From NCBI GenBank assembly GCA_049700195.1, contig JBNAVY010000003.1:1-64000 (forward strand): DNA of 64,000 bases. Direction: 5' to 3'. Position 1 is the stretch's first letter; each line of letters opens with the position of its first letter. Positions 1-7,246 of the stretch are shown here, one piece after another. Made by a program: the position numbers and the translations under genes. The notes under the pieces were generated by a model. That model saw only the letters and a list, made by a program, of their open reading frames with translations, searched no databases and was not told the origin of the DNA. The stretch comes from JBNAVY01 sp049700195 (GTDB taxonomy: Bacteria > Bacillota > Thermoanaerobacteria > Thermoanaerobacterales > Thermoanaerobacteraceae).

Positions 1-1
1 A

Positions 2-76
2 TATGCGATAGATAATATTGAAAAATCAAATGTTTTCCAAAGTTATAAAAAAGTCCTTTTGCTTTGGCTAAAATAA
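2..76 (+). CDS. 3' end of an upstream gene, probably D-Ala-D-Ala carboxypeptidase DacF (partial)
   Basis: An open frame enters from the left edge and ends at TAA 74-76, leaving 24 residues that finish with VLLLWLK. A hydrophobic, lysine-flanked tail with a Trp is typical of the membrane-anchoring C-terminus of DacF/DacB-type D-Ala-D-Ala carboxypeptidases; the second enzyme of this family in the window (8402-9532) ends comparably in ILKNWIN. dacF lies just upstream of spoIIAA in many Bacilli and Clostridia. The tail and the context are the only evidence, so the identity is an inference. Confidence 0.45.
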   Translation, partial: YAIDNIEKSNVFQSYKKVLLLWLK

Positions 77-106
77 AAGCCCTAGGGCTTTTATTTTTAT
101 TTATTT
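74..106 (+). terminator. Rho-independent terminator before spoIIAA
   Basis: A perfect 20-base palindrome at 74-93 (8-bp stem, CTAG loop) is followed by a T-rich tract to 106. The stop codon of the upstream frame is the first half of the stem. It separates the upstream gene from the sigma-H promoter of the spoIIA operon. Confidence 0.85.
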
Positions 107-130
107 TACATAGAAATTTATAACATAAAA

Positions 131-159
131 GGAGGATTTTCTTAATTTATATCGAATAT
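131..159 (+). promoter_or_regulatory. Sigma-H promoter of the spoIIA operon
   Basis: The -35 element GGAGGATTT (131-139) and -10 element ATCGAATAT (151-159) fit the Bacillus sigma-H consensus RnAGGAwWW / RnnGAATWW at every position, with an 11-base spacer. spoIIA is a classical sigma-H operon, so this copy anchors the identification of four more copies in the window (18736, 22375, 38153, and 48411 on the minus strand). Confidence 0.85.
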
Positions 160-180
160 AGTTATTGGAGGTTGATATAT

Positions 181-513
181 ATGGATATTAAATTTACAAA
201 AAAAACAAATACTCTTATAGTTAAATTTGATGGGGAATTAGACCATCACATTGCGGATCAATTAAAAGAAAAAATTGATAAAGAATATAATACTGGTTTT
301 AAAAATTTAATCTTTGATTTAAAAAATGTTAATTTTATGGATAGTTCAGGAATAGGAGTTATAATAGGAAGGTACAAAAAAGCGAAAGAAAAAAATGGCA
401 AAGTAGTTCTTGTAAATGCAAATTCACAATTAAATAAAATAATTGAAATTTCTGGACTTATGCGGATTATTAAATGCTATAATAGTATTGAAGAAGCTTT
501 AAAAAGCATGTAA
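181..513 (+). CDS. spoIIAA: Anti-anti-sigma factor SpoIIAA
   Basis: STAS-domain protein of 110 residues that frees sigma-F by binding the anti-sigma factor SpoIIAB in the forespore. The motif FMDSSGIGV (residues 52-60) holds the Asp-Ser-Ser-Gly loop whose serine is phosphorylated by SpoIIAB and dephosphorylated by SpoIIE. The start is ATG 181, nine bases after GGAGG 167-171; an in-frame TTG at 172 touches the ribosome site and is not credible. First gene of spoIIAA-spoIIAB-sigF, behind a sigma-H promoter. Length and motif match the family fully. Confidence 0.97.
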   Translation: MDIKFTKKTNTLIVKFDGELDHHIADQLKEKIDKEYNTGFKNLIFDLKNVNFMDSSGIGVIIGRYKKAKEKNGKVVLVNANSQLNKIIEISGLMRIIKCYNSIEEALKSM

Positions 514-524
514 GGAGGATATAT

Positions 525-956
525 ATGGAATATTCTAATATGATGGAATTAAAATTTTTAAGTAAATCACAAAATGAATCTTTTGCACGTACAGTTATAG
601 CAGCCTTTGCAGCACAGTTGGATCCTACTATAGAAGATATTGCTGATATAAAAACTGCCGTTTCTGAAGCTGTTACAAATGCAATTATTCACGGTTACGA
701 GAATAAGATAAATTTAATAACTATAAAAGCTTTTATAAATGATCATACTATTACTATAGAAGTAATAGATGAAGGCAAAGGAATTGAAGATATAGAAAAA
801 GCAATGGAACCACTGTTTACTTCTAAACCTGATGAGGAAAGAGCAGGAATGGGTTTTACTGTTATGCAAACTTTTATGGATGAGTTAGATGTTGAATCAG
901 AACCTGGAAAAGGTACTAGAATAATAATGAAAAAGCAAATTCAACCTTACAAATGA
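525..956 (+). CDS. spoIIAB: Anti-sigma F factor / serine kinase SpoIIAB
   Basis: GHKL-fold serine kinase of 143 residues that holds sigma-F inactive and phosphorylates SpoIIAA. The N-box is EAVTNAIIHGY (residues 48-58, with Glu48 and Asn52), the G1 box is DEGKGI (82-87) and the G2 box is AGMGF (107-111), in the correct order for ATP binding. ATG 525 lies six bases after GGAGG 514-518 and eleven bases after the spoIIAA stop. Its stop TGA 954-956 overlaps the ribosome site of sigF, suggesting translational coupling. Confidence 0.97.
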   Translation: MEYSNMMELKFLSKSQNESFARTVIAAFAAQLDPTIEDIADIKTAVSEAVTNAIIHGYENKINLITIKAFINDHTITIEVIDEGKGIEDIEKAMEPLFTSKPDEERAGMGFTVMQTFMDELDVESEPGKGTRIIMKKQIQPYK

Positions 957-966
957 GGTGTTAGAA

Positions 967-1710
967 TTGGCTTATGAAAATTTACAACGTGATATCCAAA
1001 ATATTGAACTTGTCAAACTTTCTCAAAATGGTGATGAGGCTGCACTAGAAAAGCTAATAACAGAAAATAGTGGTTTGATATGGAGCATAGTAAAAAAATT
1101 TATAAACAGAGGATATGAATTAGAAGATTTATATCAGATTGGCTGTATAGGTTTTATAAAAGCCGTTCAGAAGTTTGATGAAACATATAATGTTAAGTTA
1201 TCTACATATGCAGTACCTATAATTATGGGTGAAATAAAACGCTTTTTAAGAGATGATGGTATAGTAAAAGTAAGCAGATCTTTAAAAGAATTATCTCAAA
1301 AGGCTTTTTATGAAAAAGAGCGTATGTCTTATGAATTAAATAGAGAACCAACAATTACGGAGATTGCTAATAGGCTAGATGTTTCACCTGAAGAAATAGT
1401 TATGGCTTTTGAAGCTGCCGCGACCACAGAATCTTTATATAACAATACAGCAAATGATGATGACAGACAATTAATTGAAAAAATAAGTTTTGATAATGAA
1501 AGTGAGTTTAGCATTGAAGATAAGTTATCTTTAAGGATGGTAATAAATAATTTAAAACCAAGAGATAAACAAATTATATTTTTAAGATATTTTAAAGACA
1601 TGACACAGGTTGAAGTAGCAAACATATTGAAGATATCTCAAGTTCAAGTTTCAAGAATAGAAAAAAAGATTTTAGAAAAATTAAAAGAAGAATTATCAGA
1701 AGTACAGTAA
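967..1710 (+). CDS. sigF: RNA polymerase sigma factor SigF (forespore)
   Basis: Sigma-70 family factor of about 247 residues that starts forespore transcription. Region 2 is clear (YELEDLYQIGCIGFIKA and the STYAVPIIMGEIKRFLRDDG segment), followed by region 3 and a region 4 helix-turn-helix near the C-terminus (EVANILKISQVQVSRIEKK). I start it at TTG 967, six bases after GAGGTG 955-960. The alternative in-frame GTG 958 is itself part of that ribosome site. Third gene of the spoIIA operon. The order with SpoIIAA and SpoIIAB distinguishes it from the related SigG. Confidence 0.95.
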   Translation: MAYENLQRDIQNIELVKLSQNGDEAALEKLITENSGLIWSIVKKFINRGYELEDLYQIGCIGFIKAVQKFDETYNVKLSTYAVPIIMGEIKRFLRDDGIVKVSRSLKELSQKAFYEKERMSYELNREPTITEIANRLDVSPEEIVMAFEAAATTESLYNNTANDDDRQLIEKISFDNESEFSIEDKLSLRMVINNLKPRDKQIIFLRYFKDMTQVEVANILKISQVQVSRIEKKILEKLKEELSEVQ

Positions 1711-1727
1711 TCTTACTGTACTTTTTT
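1701..1727 (+). terminator. Terminator of the spoIIA operon
   Basis: AGTACAGTAA (1701-1710) pairs with TTACTGTACT (1712-1721), followed by a run of T. The hairpin includes the sigF stop codon. Confidence 0.88.
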
Positions 1728-1756
1728 GAATTAAATTTAATTAATTTCACATAATA
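1728..1756 (+). promoter_or_regulatory. Candidate sigma-G/sigma-F promoter before the spoVA region
   Basis: CATAATA at 1750-1756 fits the CATnnTA -10 of forespore sigma factors. GAATT at 1728-1732 resembles the GnATA -35 with a 17-base spacer and one mismatch. spoVA operons are sigma-G targets in B. subtilis, which makes the call plausible, but the elements are short in AT-rich DNA. Confidence 0.4.
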
Positions 1757-1764
1757 TAAATAGT

Positions 1765-1826
1765 TGTCTAACATAAAAAGTTGGCTTAAGATTTCAAATC
1801 TCATAAATTATCCTGCAAGTTAGACA
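1765..1826 (+). repeat. Leader inverted repeat upstream of the small membrane ORF
   Basis: TGTCTAAC (1765-1772) is the exact reverse complement of GTTAGACA (1819-1826), enclosing 46 bases that contain a smaller hairpin (AGATTT-C-AAATCT near 1790-1802). The RNA would fold just before the ribosome site of the ORF at 1845. No tRNA or known riboswitch signature was recognised. Confidence 0.45.
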
Positions 1827-1844
1827 TTGATTGGAGAGGTATTT

Positions 1845-1991
1845 GTGAAGAAGCTAATATTATTTAGTTTAGTTTTAGCCATTGTAATTTCAATAGGATT
1901 TGCTTACATGTATAAGGTAAACAAAAAAATACCTGAGAGCGCAACTCTAGTTTATATAATCAAAGGAGGAGATAGTAAATGGCTGTTGTAA
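1845..1991 (+). CDS. Small single-pass membrane protein, 48 residues, unknown
   Basis: The frame starts at GTG 1845, five bases after GGAGAGG (1833-1839). It codes for two lysines, a hydrophobic stretch of about 20 residues (LILFSLVLAIVISIGFAYMY) and a short polar tail ending DSKWLL. The stop TAA 1989-1991 overlaps the dodecin start by 13 bases in another frame, so its 3' end carries the dodecin ribosome site. I do not recognise the family. The good ribosome site, the membrane segment and its place between sigF and spoVA favour a real forespore microprotein, although the frame is short. Confidence 0.55.
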   Translation: MKKLILFSLVLAIVISIGFAYMYKVNKKIPESATLVYIIKGGDSKWLL

Positions 1992-2182
1992 AAGTTTTAA
2001 ATATTGTTGGAGATTCAACAAAAAGCTGGGATGATGCTATACACAATGCTGTTGCTGAAGCTGCAAAAACTGTTGATAACATTTCTGGTGTTGAAGTGGT
2101 AAATCAAACTGCTAATGTTAAAGATGGAAAGATTGTAGAATATAAAGCAAATATTCAAATAGCTTTTAGGGTTGATAGGTAG
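1979..2182 (+). CDS. Dodecin family flavin-binding protein
   Basis: A 67-residue protein with the dodecin pattern: an N-terminal strand (VVKVLNIVGDS), the KSWDDAIHNAVAEAAKTV helix with the flavin-stacking Trp, GVEVVNQTANV with the Gln of the binding site, and a C-terminal YKANIQIAF strand. Dodecins assemble as 12-mers that store or buffer flavins. ATG 1979 follows AAAGGAGGA at optimal distance. The gene lies between sigF and spoVAC and overlaps the small membrane ORF, so it may be forespore-expressed. The fold assignment is secure, but a role in spores is only inferred. Confidence 0.9.
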   Translation: MAVVKVLNIVGDSTKSWDDAIHNAVAEAAKTVDNISGVEVVNQTANVKDGKIVEYKANIQIAFRVDR

Positions 2183-2215
2183 AATTAGATTTAATTTAAT
2201 AAAAAAATTTAAAAC

Positions 2216-2240
2216 GCAAGAGTACTTTTAGTGCTCTTGC
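2216..2240 (+). other. Intercistronic hairpin between dodecin and spoVAC
   Basis: GCAAGAGTAC (2216-2225) pairs with GTGCTCTTGC (2231-2240) with one G-U pair and a TTTTA loop. No T-run follows, so it is not a normal forward terminator; an A-rich run precedes it. It sits seven bases before the spoVAC ribosome site and could protect or set the relative level of the spoVA mRNA. Confidence 0.55.
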
Positions 2241-2260
2241 TATAAGAGGTGAATAATAAT

Positions 2261-2707
2261 ATGGAAAAAGATATTAAAAAACAGCAAACATACAAAGAAA
2301 TAGCACAAAAACATGAGCCCAAACCATCTTTATCCAAAAATATTTTTTGGGCATTTATAATAGGAGGATTAATATGTGATGTTGGACAATTATTTTTAAA
2401 TTTTTTCCTTTCTAAAAATATAGAAATACAAGATGCTTCAACATTTACTACAATAATCATGGTTTTTTTAGGAGCATTTTTAACTGGAATTGGTATTTAT
2501 GATGATATCGGTCGTATAGCTGGTGCAGGTACTATTGTTCCAGTAACAGGTTTTGCCAATTCTATAGTTGCACCTGCAATGGAATTCAAAAGAGAGGGTC
2601 TTGTATTTGGTGTTGCAGCTAAAATGTTTATTATAGCAGGCCCTGTTATTGTGTATGGGGTAAGTTCATCTATTATAATTGGTATAATATATTTTCTTCT
2701 AAAATAA
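2261..2707 (+). CDS. spoVAC: Stage V sporulation protein AC
   Basis: Membrane protein of 148 residues, a subunit of the SpoVA channel that moves dipicolinic acid into the forespore and out at germination. After a polar N-terminus there are hydrophobic segments near IFWAFIIGGLICDVGQLFL, a second at TTIIMVFLGAFLTGIGIYDD and a third at the C-terminus, with the family's RIAGAGTIVPVTGFANS loop between. I start at ATG 2261, nine bases after GAGGTG. GTG 2249 lies inside that site. spoVAC-spoVAD-spoVAE is the minimal clostridial arrangement; spoVAA, AB and AF are absent here. Confidence 0.95.
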   Translation: MEKDIKKQQTYKEIAQKHEPKPSLSKNIFWAFIIGGLICDVGQLFLNFFLSKNIEIQDASTFTTIIMVFLGAFLTGIGIYDDIGRIAGAGTIVPVTGFANSIVAPAMEFKREGLVFGVAAKMFIIAGPVIVYGVSSSIIIGIIYFLLK

Positions 2708-2720
2708 GGAGATAACAAAT

Positions 2721-3734
2721 ATGGCTGTTAAAAAATTAGGAAAACAAACTGTGCAATTTTCAAATCCTCCTTCTATTGAATCATCTGCGACGATAGTTGG
2801 CCCTAAAGAAGGAAATGGTCCTTTAAAAGACTTTTTTGATATTATATTAACTGATGATACTTATGGAGAAAAAAGCTGGGAAAAAGCAGAATCAAAAATG
2901 TTTCAAGATGCAGTTGACCTTGCATTAAAAAAGGCAAATTTCAATATTAATCAAATGGATTATATGTTAGGAGGAGATCTGCTAAATCAAATAATAAGTG
3001 CAAACTTTGCAGCAAGGCAACTAAATGTTCCGCATTTTGGGCTTTATGGAGCCTGCTCTACTATGACTGAAGGACTTACACTTGGAGCTATGCTCATTGA
3101 CGGTGGATTTGCAGATAATATTATAACTGCTACTTCAAGCCATTTTTCTACTGCAGAAAGACAGTATAGATATCCTTTAGAACAAGGTATTCAAAGACCT
3201 TTTACTTCCCAATGGACTGTTACCGGAGCAGGTGCTACTATATTAACCTCCTATGGCAATGGACCTTATATAACACATGCTACAACAGGTAAGGTTATAG
3301 ATCTTGGTATGAAAGATGCTAACAATATGGGTGCTGCTATGGCTCCTGCTGCTGCAGATACTATAATTAATCATTTTAAAGATACAGGTTTTACCATAGA
3401 AGAATATGATTTAATTATGACAGGAGATATGGCAAGAGTAGGTAAAGATATACTTCTTGAACTTTTATATAAAGAAGGTTTTGATATTGAATCTAAATAT
3501 AAAGATTGTGGCATAGAAATTTTTGACGAATCTCAAGATGTTCACTCTGGTGGAAGTGGAGCAGCTTGTTCAGCAGTTGTTTTTAATGGTTGGCTTTTAA
3601 CACAAATACTTAATGGTGTTTATAATAAAGTGTTGTTTATGGCAACAGGAGCACTTCTATCTCCAACAAGCAGTCAGCAAGGAGAATCCATACCAGGTAT
3701 AGCTCATGCAGTAACAATCTCAAGGCAAAAATAA
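2721..3734 (+). CDS. spoVAD: Stage V sporulation protein AD
   Basis: Soluble thiolase-fold protein of 337 residues that binds dipicolinic acid for the SpoVA channel. Recognisable segments are GKQTVQFSNPPSIESSATIV at the N-terminus, LYGACSTMTEGLTLG around residue 110 (at the place of the thiolase nucleophile), and the Gly-rich DVHSGGSGAACSAV near 275. ATG 2721 lies nine bases after AAGGAG and 13 bases after spoVAC. The length equals that of the family. Confidence 0.96.
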   Translation: MAVKKLGKQTVQFSNPPSIESSATIVGPKEGNGPLKDFFDIILTDDTYGEKSWEKAESKMFQDAVDLALKKANFNINQMDYMLGGDLLNQIISANFAARQLNVPHFGLYGACSTMTEGLTLGAMLIDGGFADNIITATSSHFSTAERQYRYPLEQGIQRPFTSQWTVTGAGATILTSYGNGPYITHATTGKVIDLGMKDANNMGAAMAPAAADTIINHFKDTGFTIEEYDLIMTGDMARVGKDILLELLYKEGFDIESKYKDCGIEIFDESQDVHSGGSGAACSAVVFNGWLLTQILNGVYNKVLFMATGALLSPTSSQQGESIPGIAHAVTISRQK

Positions 3735-3745
3735 AGGAGGCATAT

Positions 3746-4102
3746 ATGGATTATTTAAAAGCATTTATTGTGGGAGGGTTAATATGTGCTGTTGCCCAGA
3801 TTTTAATAGATAAAACTAAATTAACTCCTGCACGTATATTAGTACTTTATGTAACACTAGGGTCAATTCTTGGTGGCTTAGGCATATATAAGTCTTTAAT
3901 TGAATTAGGAGGTGCTGGTGCCACAATACCTCTATTGGGATTTGGGAATACTCTAGCTCAAGGTGTTATAAAAGCAGTAAATAAAGATGGTTTCATAGGG
4001 ATATTTACTGGTGGGCTATCCGCCGGAGCTGGTGGTATTGGAGCAGCAATTTTTTTCGGATACCTGTTTTCTATAATTTTTAATCCGAAAACAAAGAAAT
4101 AA
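3746..4102 (+). CDS. spoVAE: Stage V sporulation protein AE
   Basis: Membrane protein of 118 residues with three to four hydrophobic segments, the third SpoVA channel component in Clostridia. It shares with SpoVAC the signature of a first helix followed by a GAGATIPLLGFGNTLAQG loop and a C-terminal helix, which reflects common ancestry of the two subunits. ATG 3746 has AAAGGAGG just upstream. Last gene of the operon, closed by the terminator at 4101-4160. Confidence 0.94.
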   Translation: MDYLKAFIVGGLICAVAQILIDKTKLTPARILVLYVTLGSILGGLGIYKSLIELGGAGATIPLLGFGNTLAQGVIKAVNKDGFIGIFTGGLSAGAGGIGAAIFFGYLFSIIFNPKTKK

Positions 4103-4160
4103 ATGAAAAAAAGATAAATATAATGTATTTAACCATTATATTTATCTTTTTTTTTCATTT
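4101..4160. terminator. Long bidirectional-looking terminator after spoVAE
   Basis: A stem of about 25 bp: the arm 4101-4125 pairs with 4133-4160 around the loop TATTTAAC. The + strand arm ends in a run of nine T. An A-rich 5' arm makes it symmetrical. Confidence 0.88.
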
Positions 4161-4161
4161 A

Positions 4162-4170
4162 TGATATAAT
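4162..4170 (+). promoter_or_regulatory. Extended -10 promoter for cca
   Basis: TGATATAAT (4162-4170) is a perfect TATAAT with the TGn extension, directly after the spoVA terminator. No good -35 is visible. The predicted transcript starts about 25 bases before the cca ribosome site. Confidence 0.55.
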
Positions 4171-4202
4171 ATTAAAAGTAAATTATAATGCAGGGTGAGA
4201 TC

Positions 4203-5372
4203 TTGATTTTAAAATTTGATGATAAAAATTTAATTGAATATTTAAAAAAAACTTCATATTTAACTGGTTTTAAAAGTTATATTGTCGGTGGATATTTGCG
4301 AGATTATTTTCTTGGATTTAAAAATTATGACATTGATATAACTGTTGAAGGTGATGGAATAAATTTTGCTGAAACTTTGAATTCTTTTTTAAAAGGCAGT
4401 TTAAAAACATATAGTACTTTTAACACTGCAACTATTAAATATAAAAATATTATTTTAGATATAGTTTCTGCAAGAAAAGAATATTACATAAAACCAGCAG
4501 TACTTCCAAAAATAGAATTTTCTGATATATATGAAGATCTAAAAAGAAGAGATTTTACTATAAATACTATAGCATATGATGTTTTAGATGATAAAATAAT
4601 TGACTATTTTGGAGGACTAAAAGATTTAGAAGATAAAAAAATTAAAATTTTGCATAATAAAAGTTTTATAGATGATCCAACTAGAATCTTTCGTGGTATA
4701 AAATATAGTATCAGATATGACTTTTTATTAGATAAGATGACAGAAGATTTGCTCATATATGCTATTAATAGTGGTTATTTAACAATAGTTTCCCCGGATA
4801 GAATACGTAATGAGTTTTTCTTAATTTTAAAAGAAAAAAAAATTACAGATATCATTGAAAAACTAATTTTTTACAGAATAACTGATCAAATTTTTAAAGA
4901 TATCCAGTTAAATACTTATAATTTAGAAAAATGTTCCGTACAAGACATGGATCTTGTATTATGTAGATTTTTAATTATATTTTATAATATAAATTTAGAT
5001 AATTTAGAACAGCTTAAATATTATCTAAATCTGAACAAGTATTTTTATTCTTCACTAAAAAAGCTAATTGAAGTAAAAAATAAATTAAATTCAGATAAAG
5101 AATCCTTTGAAGTTTTAAACCTGCTTGACAAAAATATAATTAAGATTTTTGATATGATGGGTAATAATAAAGTATTAAAAATTTTATCATCTAAACCAGC
5201 TATTACAGGTAAAGACATTAAGGCTTATGGCATAAAACCTGGCCCTTTATATTCAAAAATATTAAAAAAAGTTTTTGATGCAAAATATAAGGGTATAATT
5301 TATAATAAAAATGATGAAATAAAGTTTTTGCAAGAATTAATTACAAAGATATGGAAAGGAGAATTCTTTTGA
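4203..5372 (+). CDS. cca: CCA tRNA nucleotidyltransferase family protein
   Basis: Class II nucleotidyltransferase of 389 residues that adds or repairs the CCA end of tRNA. The catalytic head shows VGGYLRD (residues 28-34) and the two metal-binding Asp of DIDI (43-46). Downstream come RRDFTIN (115-121), which is part of nucleotide selection, and DDPTRIFRGIKY (157-168). I start at TTG 4203, behind GGGTGA 4193-4198, because ATG 4188 has no ribosome site. A poly(A) polymerase of the same family cannot be excluded, but no second cca is seen here. It overlaps the next gene by a few bases. Confidence 0.88.
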   Translation: MILKFDDKNLIEYLKKTSYLTGFKSYIVGGYLRDYFLGFKNYDIDITVEGDGINFAETLNSFLKGSLKTYSTFNTATIKYKNIILDIVSARKEYYIKPAVLPKIEFSDIYEDLKRRDFTINTIAYDVLDDKIIDYFGGLKDLEDKKIKILHNKSFIDDPTRIFRGIKYSIRYDFLLDKMTEDLLIYAINSGYLTIVSPDRIRNEFFLILKEKKITDIIEKLIFYRITDQIFKDIQLNTYNLEKCSVQDMDLVLCRFLIIFYNINLDNLEQLKYYLNLNKYFYSSLKKLIEVKNKLNSDKESFEVLNLLDKNIIKIFDMMGNNKVLKILSSKPAITGKDIKAYGIKPGPLYSKILKKVFDAKYKGIIYNKNDEIKFLQELITKIWKGEFF

Positions 5373-5968
5373 TTGATTTTATATATCGATTACCAGCCTT
5401 ATTAATTGCTATGATATTCCACGAATATAGTCATGGATATGTTGCAGATAAATTAGGAGATCCTACTCCAAGGCAGAGTGGCAGACTTACTTTTAACCCC
5501 ATAGCACATATTGATCCTCTAGGTCTTATAATGTTGTGGATTTTAAAATTTGGATGGGCTAAACCAGTACCAATAAACCCAATGTATTTTAAAAATAAAA
5601 GAATGGGCGTACTTTTAGTTTCTTTGGCAGGACCATTATCTAATGTATTACTTGCAATTTTATCAAGAGTTTTAATGGTTCTGTTTAAAGATAATCTAAT
5701 AATATATCAAATGTTATATTTATTATATATGTATAATTTAATTTTTGCGGTGTTTAACATTATTCCAGTACCACCGCTTGATGGTTCTAAAGTTTTATGG
5801 AGTCTTTTGCCTTCAAAACAAGGTTATATATTTTCACAATATGAAGTTTATGGGCAAGTTTTGCTATTAATTTTAGTTTTTACTGGGGTAATTGGCCAAA
5901 TACTTTATCCAATGATGGGCGGACTTAATAATTTTATAACTATAATTTTAAAGCCTTTTGGAGTGTAA
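5369..5968 (+). CDS. Site-2 protease family protein (M50), YwhC type
   Basis: Polytopic membrane metalloprotease of 199 residues. The zinc site HEYSH (residues 18-22) lies in the first membrane segment and the third ligand is in NIIPVPPLDG (130-139). Start TTG 5369 follows AAAGGAG and overlaps the cca stop (TTGA). It belongs to the short M50B group without PDZ domain, which sits next to scpA in many Firmicutes. Its substrate is unknown. It is not SpoIVFB by context. Confidence 0.9.
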   Translation: MIDFIYRLPALLIAMIFHEYSHGYVADKLGDPTPRQSGRLTFNPIAHIDPLGLIMLWILKFGWAKPVPINPMYFKNKRMGVLLVSLAGPLSNVLLAILSRVLMVLFKDNLIIYQMLYLLYMYNLIFAVFNIIPVPPLDGSKVLWSLLPSKQGYIFSQYEVYGQVLLLILVFTGVIGQILYPMMGGLNNFITIILKPFGV

Positions 5969-5971
5969 AAT

Positions 5972-6700
5972 ATGTATAATATAAAACTAGAAATGTTTGA
6001 AGGTCCTTTTGACTTATTATTTCATCTTATAGAGAAAAACGAAGTGGATCTGTTTGATATACCTATTGCAGTAATTTTAGACCAGTATATGGCTCATATT
6101 AATGTAATGCAGGAAATGGACCTAAATGTTACCTCGGATTTTATTTTAATGGCAGCTACATTATTAGAAATTAAATCAAAGATGTTATTGCCAAAGGTAA
6201 AAGATGAGGGAGAGCAAATTGTAATTGAAGAAACAGATCCAAGAGAAGAACTTATCAAAAGACTTGTAGATTATAAAAAATACAAATTAGCTGCTGTAAA
6301 TTTTAAAGAATCTTCAAAATATAATTTAAGATTTTTCCGTGAAATTCCTGATTTAAAATATATTGATAAAAAAGTAGTATTTAATTATTCAGCAGAAGAT
6401 TTATATAATACTTATAAAAAAATAATTTCAAGAAACTCTCCAAAGGAAGAAATACTGAAAATTCAAAAGGATGAGTTTACAGTGGAAGAAAAAATTAAAG
6501 ATTTTATTTTTCGTTTAATTAAAAAACCTGTTATTTTTTTTAGTGAATATATAAAAAAAACTCGGATAAAATCTGAAATAATTGTATCTTTTATGGCTGT
6601 TTTAGAACTTATTAGATTAAATAAAATAACTGCTGAACAAAAAGATGTATTTGGCGATATTATTATAAAAAAAATCAGAGGTGAAGCAACTAATGAATAA
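5972..6700 (+). CDS. scpA: Segregation and condensation protein A
   Basis: Kleisin subunit of 242 residues that bridges the SMC dimer in chromosome condensation. The N-terminus has the family signature FEGPFDLLFHLIEKNEVDLF, followed by DIPIAVILDQYM and the LLEIKSKMLLP helix that binds the SMC neck. The C-terminal winged helix closes the ring. ATG 5972 starts three bases after the protease stop, with GGAGTG as ribosome site inside the preceding gene. It overlaps scpB by eight bases, so the partners are co-translated. Confidence 0.95.
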   Translation: MYNIKLEMFEGPFDLLFHLIEKNEVDLFDIPIAVILDQYMAHINVMQEMDLNVTSDFILMAATLLEIKSKMLLPKVKDEGEQIVIEETDPREELIKRLVDYKKYKLAAVNFKESSKYNLRFFREIPDLKYIDKKVVFNYSAEDLYNTYKKIISRNSPKEEILKIQKDEFTVEEKIKDFIFRLIKKPVIFFSEYIKKTRIKSEIIVSFMAVLELIRLNKITAEQKDVFGDIIIKKIRGEATNE

Positions 6701-7199
6701 AGAAGGGGCTTTAGAAGCAATATTATTTGCTGCAGGCACTTCAGTTAAATTAAATACATTAAGTAAAATGATGAATTTAGATGAAAATGAAATACTGGAA
6801 ATAGCAAATAACTTAAAGACAAAGTATAAAAAAAATCAAAGAGGATTTGATATTATACAAATTAATGAAAGCTTAGAAATGTGTACAAACGAAGATTATG
6901 GTGAATTAGTAAGAAATGCTTTAAATATAGAAATAAAACAAGGCCTATCTCAGGCGGCTTTAGAAGTATTGGCAATTATAGCATATAATCAGCCATCTAC
7001 AAGAGCTGAAATTGAAAAAATTAGAGGAGTAAAAAGTGATAAATCTATAAATACCCTTTTAGATTATGGGCTTATTAAAGAAGATGGAAGAGCACAAACT
7101 CCAGGCAGACCAATTTTATATTCTATAACACAGGATTTTTTCAAATATTTTAACATTAAATCTTTGAAAGATTTACCCCCAATTGAAGTTTCACCTTAG
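6693..7199 (+). CDS. scpB: Segregation and condensation protein B
   Basis: Partner of ScpA, 168 residues, two winged-helix domains that dimerise and bind the kleisin linker. Conserved segments are ALEAILFAAG at the N-terminus, LSQAALEVLAIIAYNQPSTR with EIEKIRGV in the middle, and LIKEDGRAQTPGRPILYSIT near residue 140. I use ATG 6693, eight bases after AGAGGTGA. GTG 6681 is part of that site. Confidence 0.95.
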   Translation: MNKEGALEAILFAAGTSVKLNTLSKMMNLDENEILEIANNLKTKYKKNQRGFDIIQINESLEMCTNEDYGELVRNALNIEIKQGLSQAALEVLAIIAYNQPSTRAEIEKIRGVKSDKSINTLLDYGLIKEDGRAQTPGRPILYSITQDFFKYFNIKSLKDLPPIEVSP

Positions 7200-7246
7200 G
7201 TTTATATTCTTAAAATTATGGTAAAAATACTTAAGAAGGTGAAATA

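Noticed and set aside
1765..1826. A tRNA gene
   Set aside because: It is too short, with no T-loop GTTC and no CCA-like acceptor arrangement.
2249..2260. GTG 2249 as the spoVAC start
   Set aside because: It is part of the ribosome site GAGGTG serving ATG 2261.
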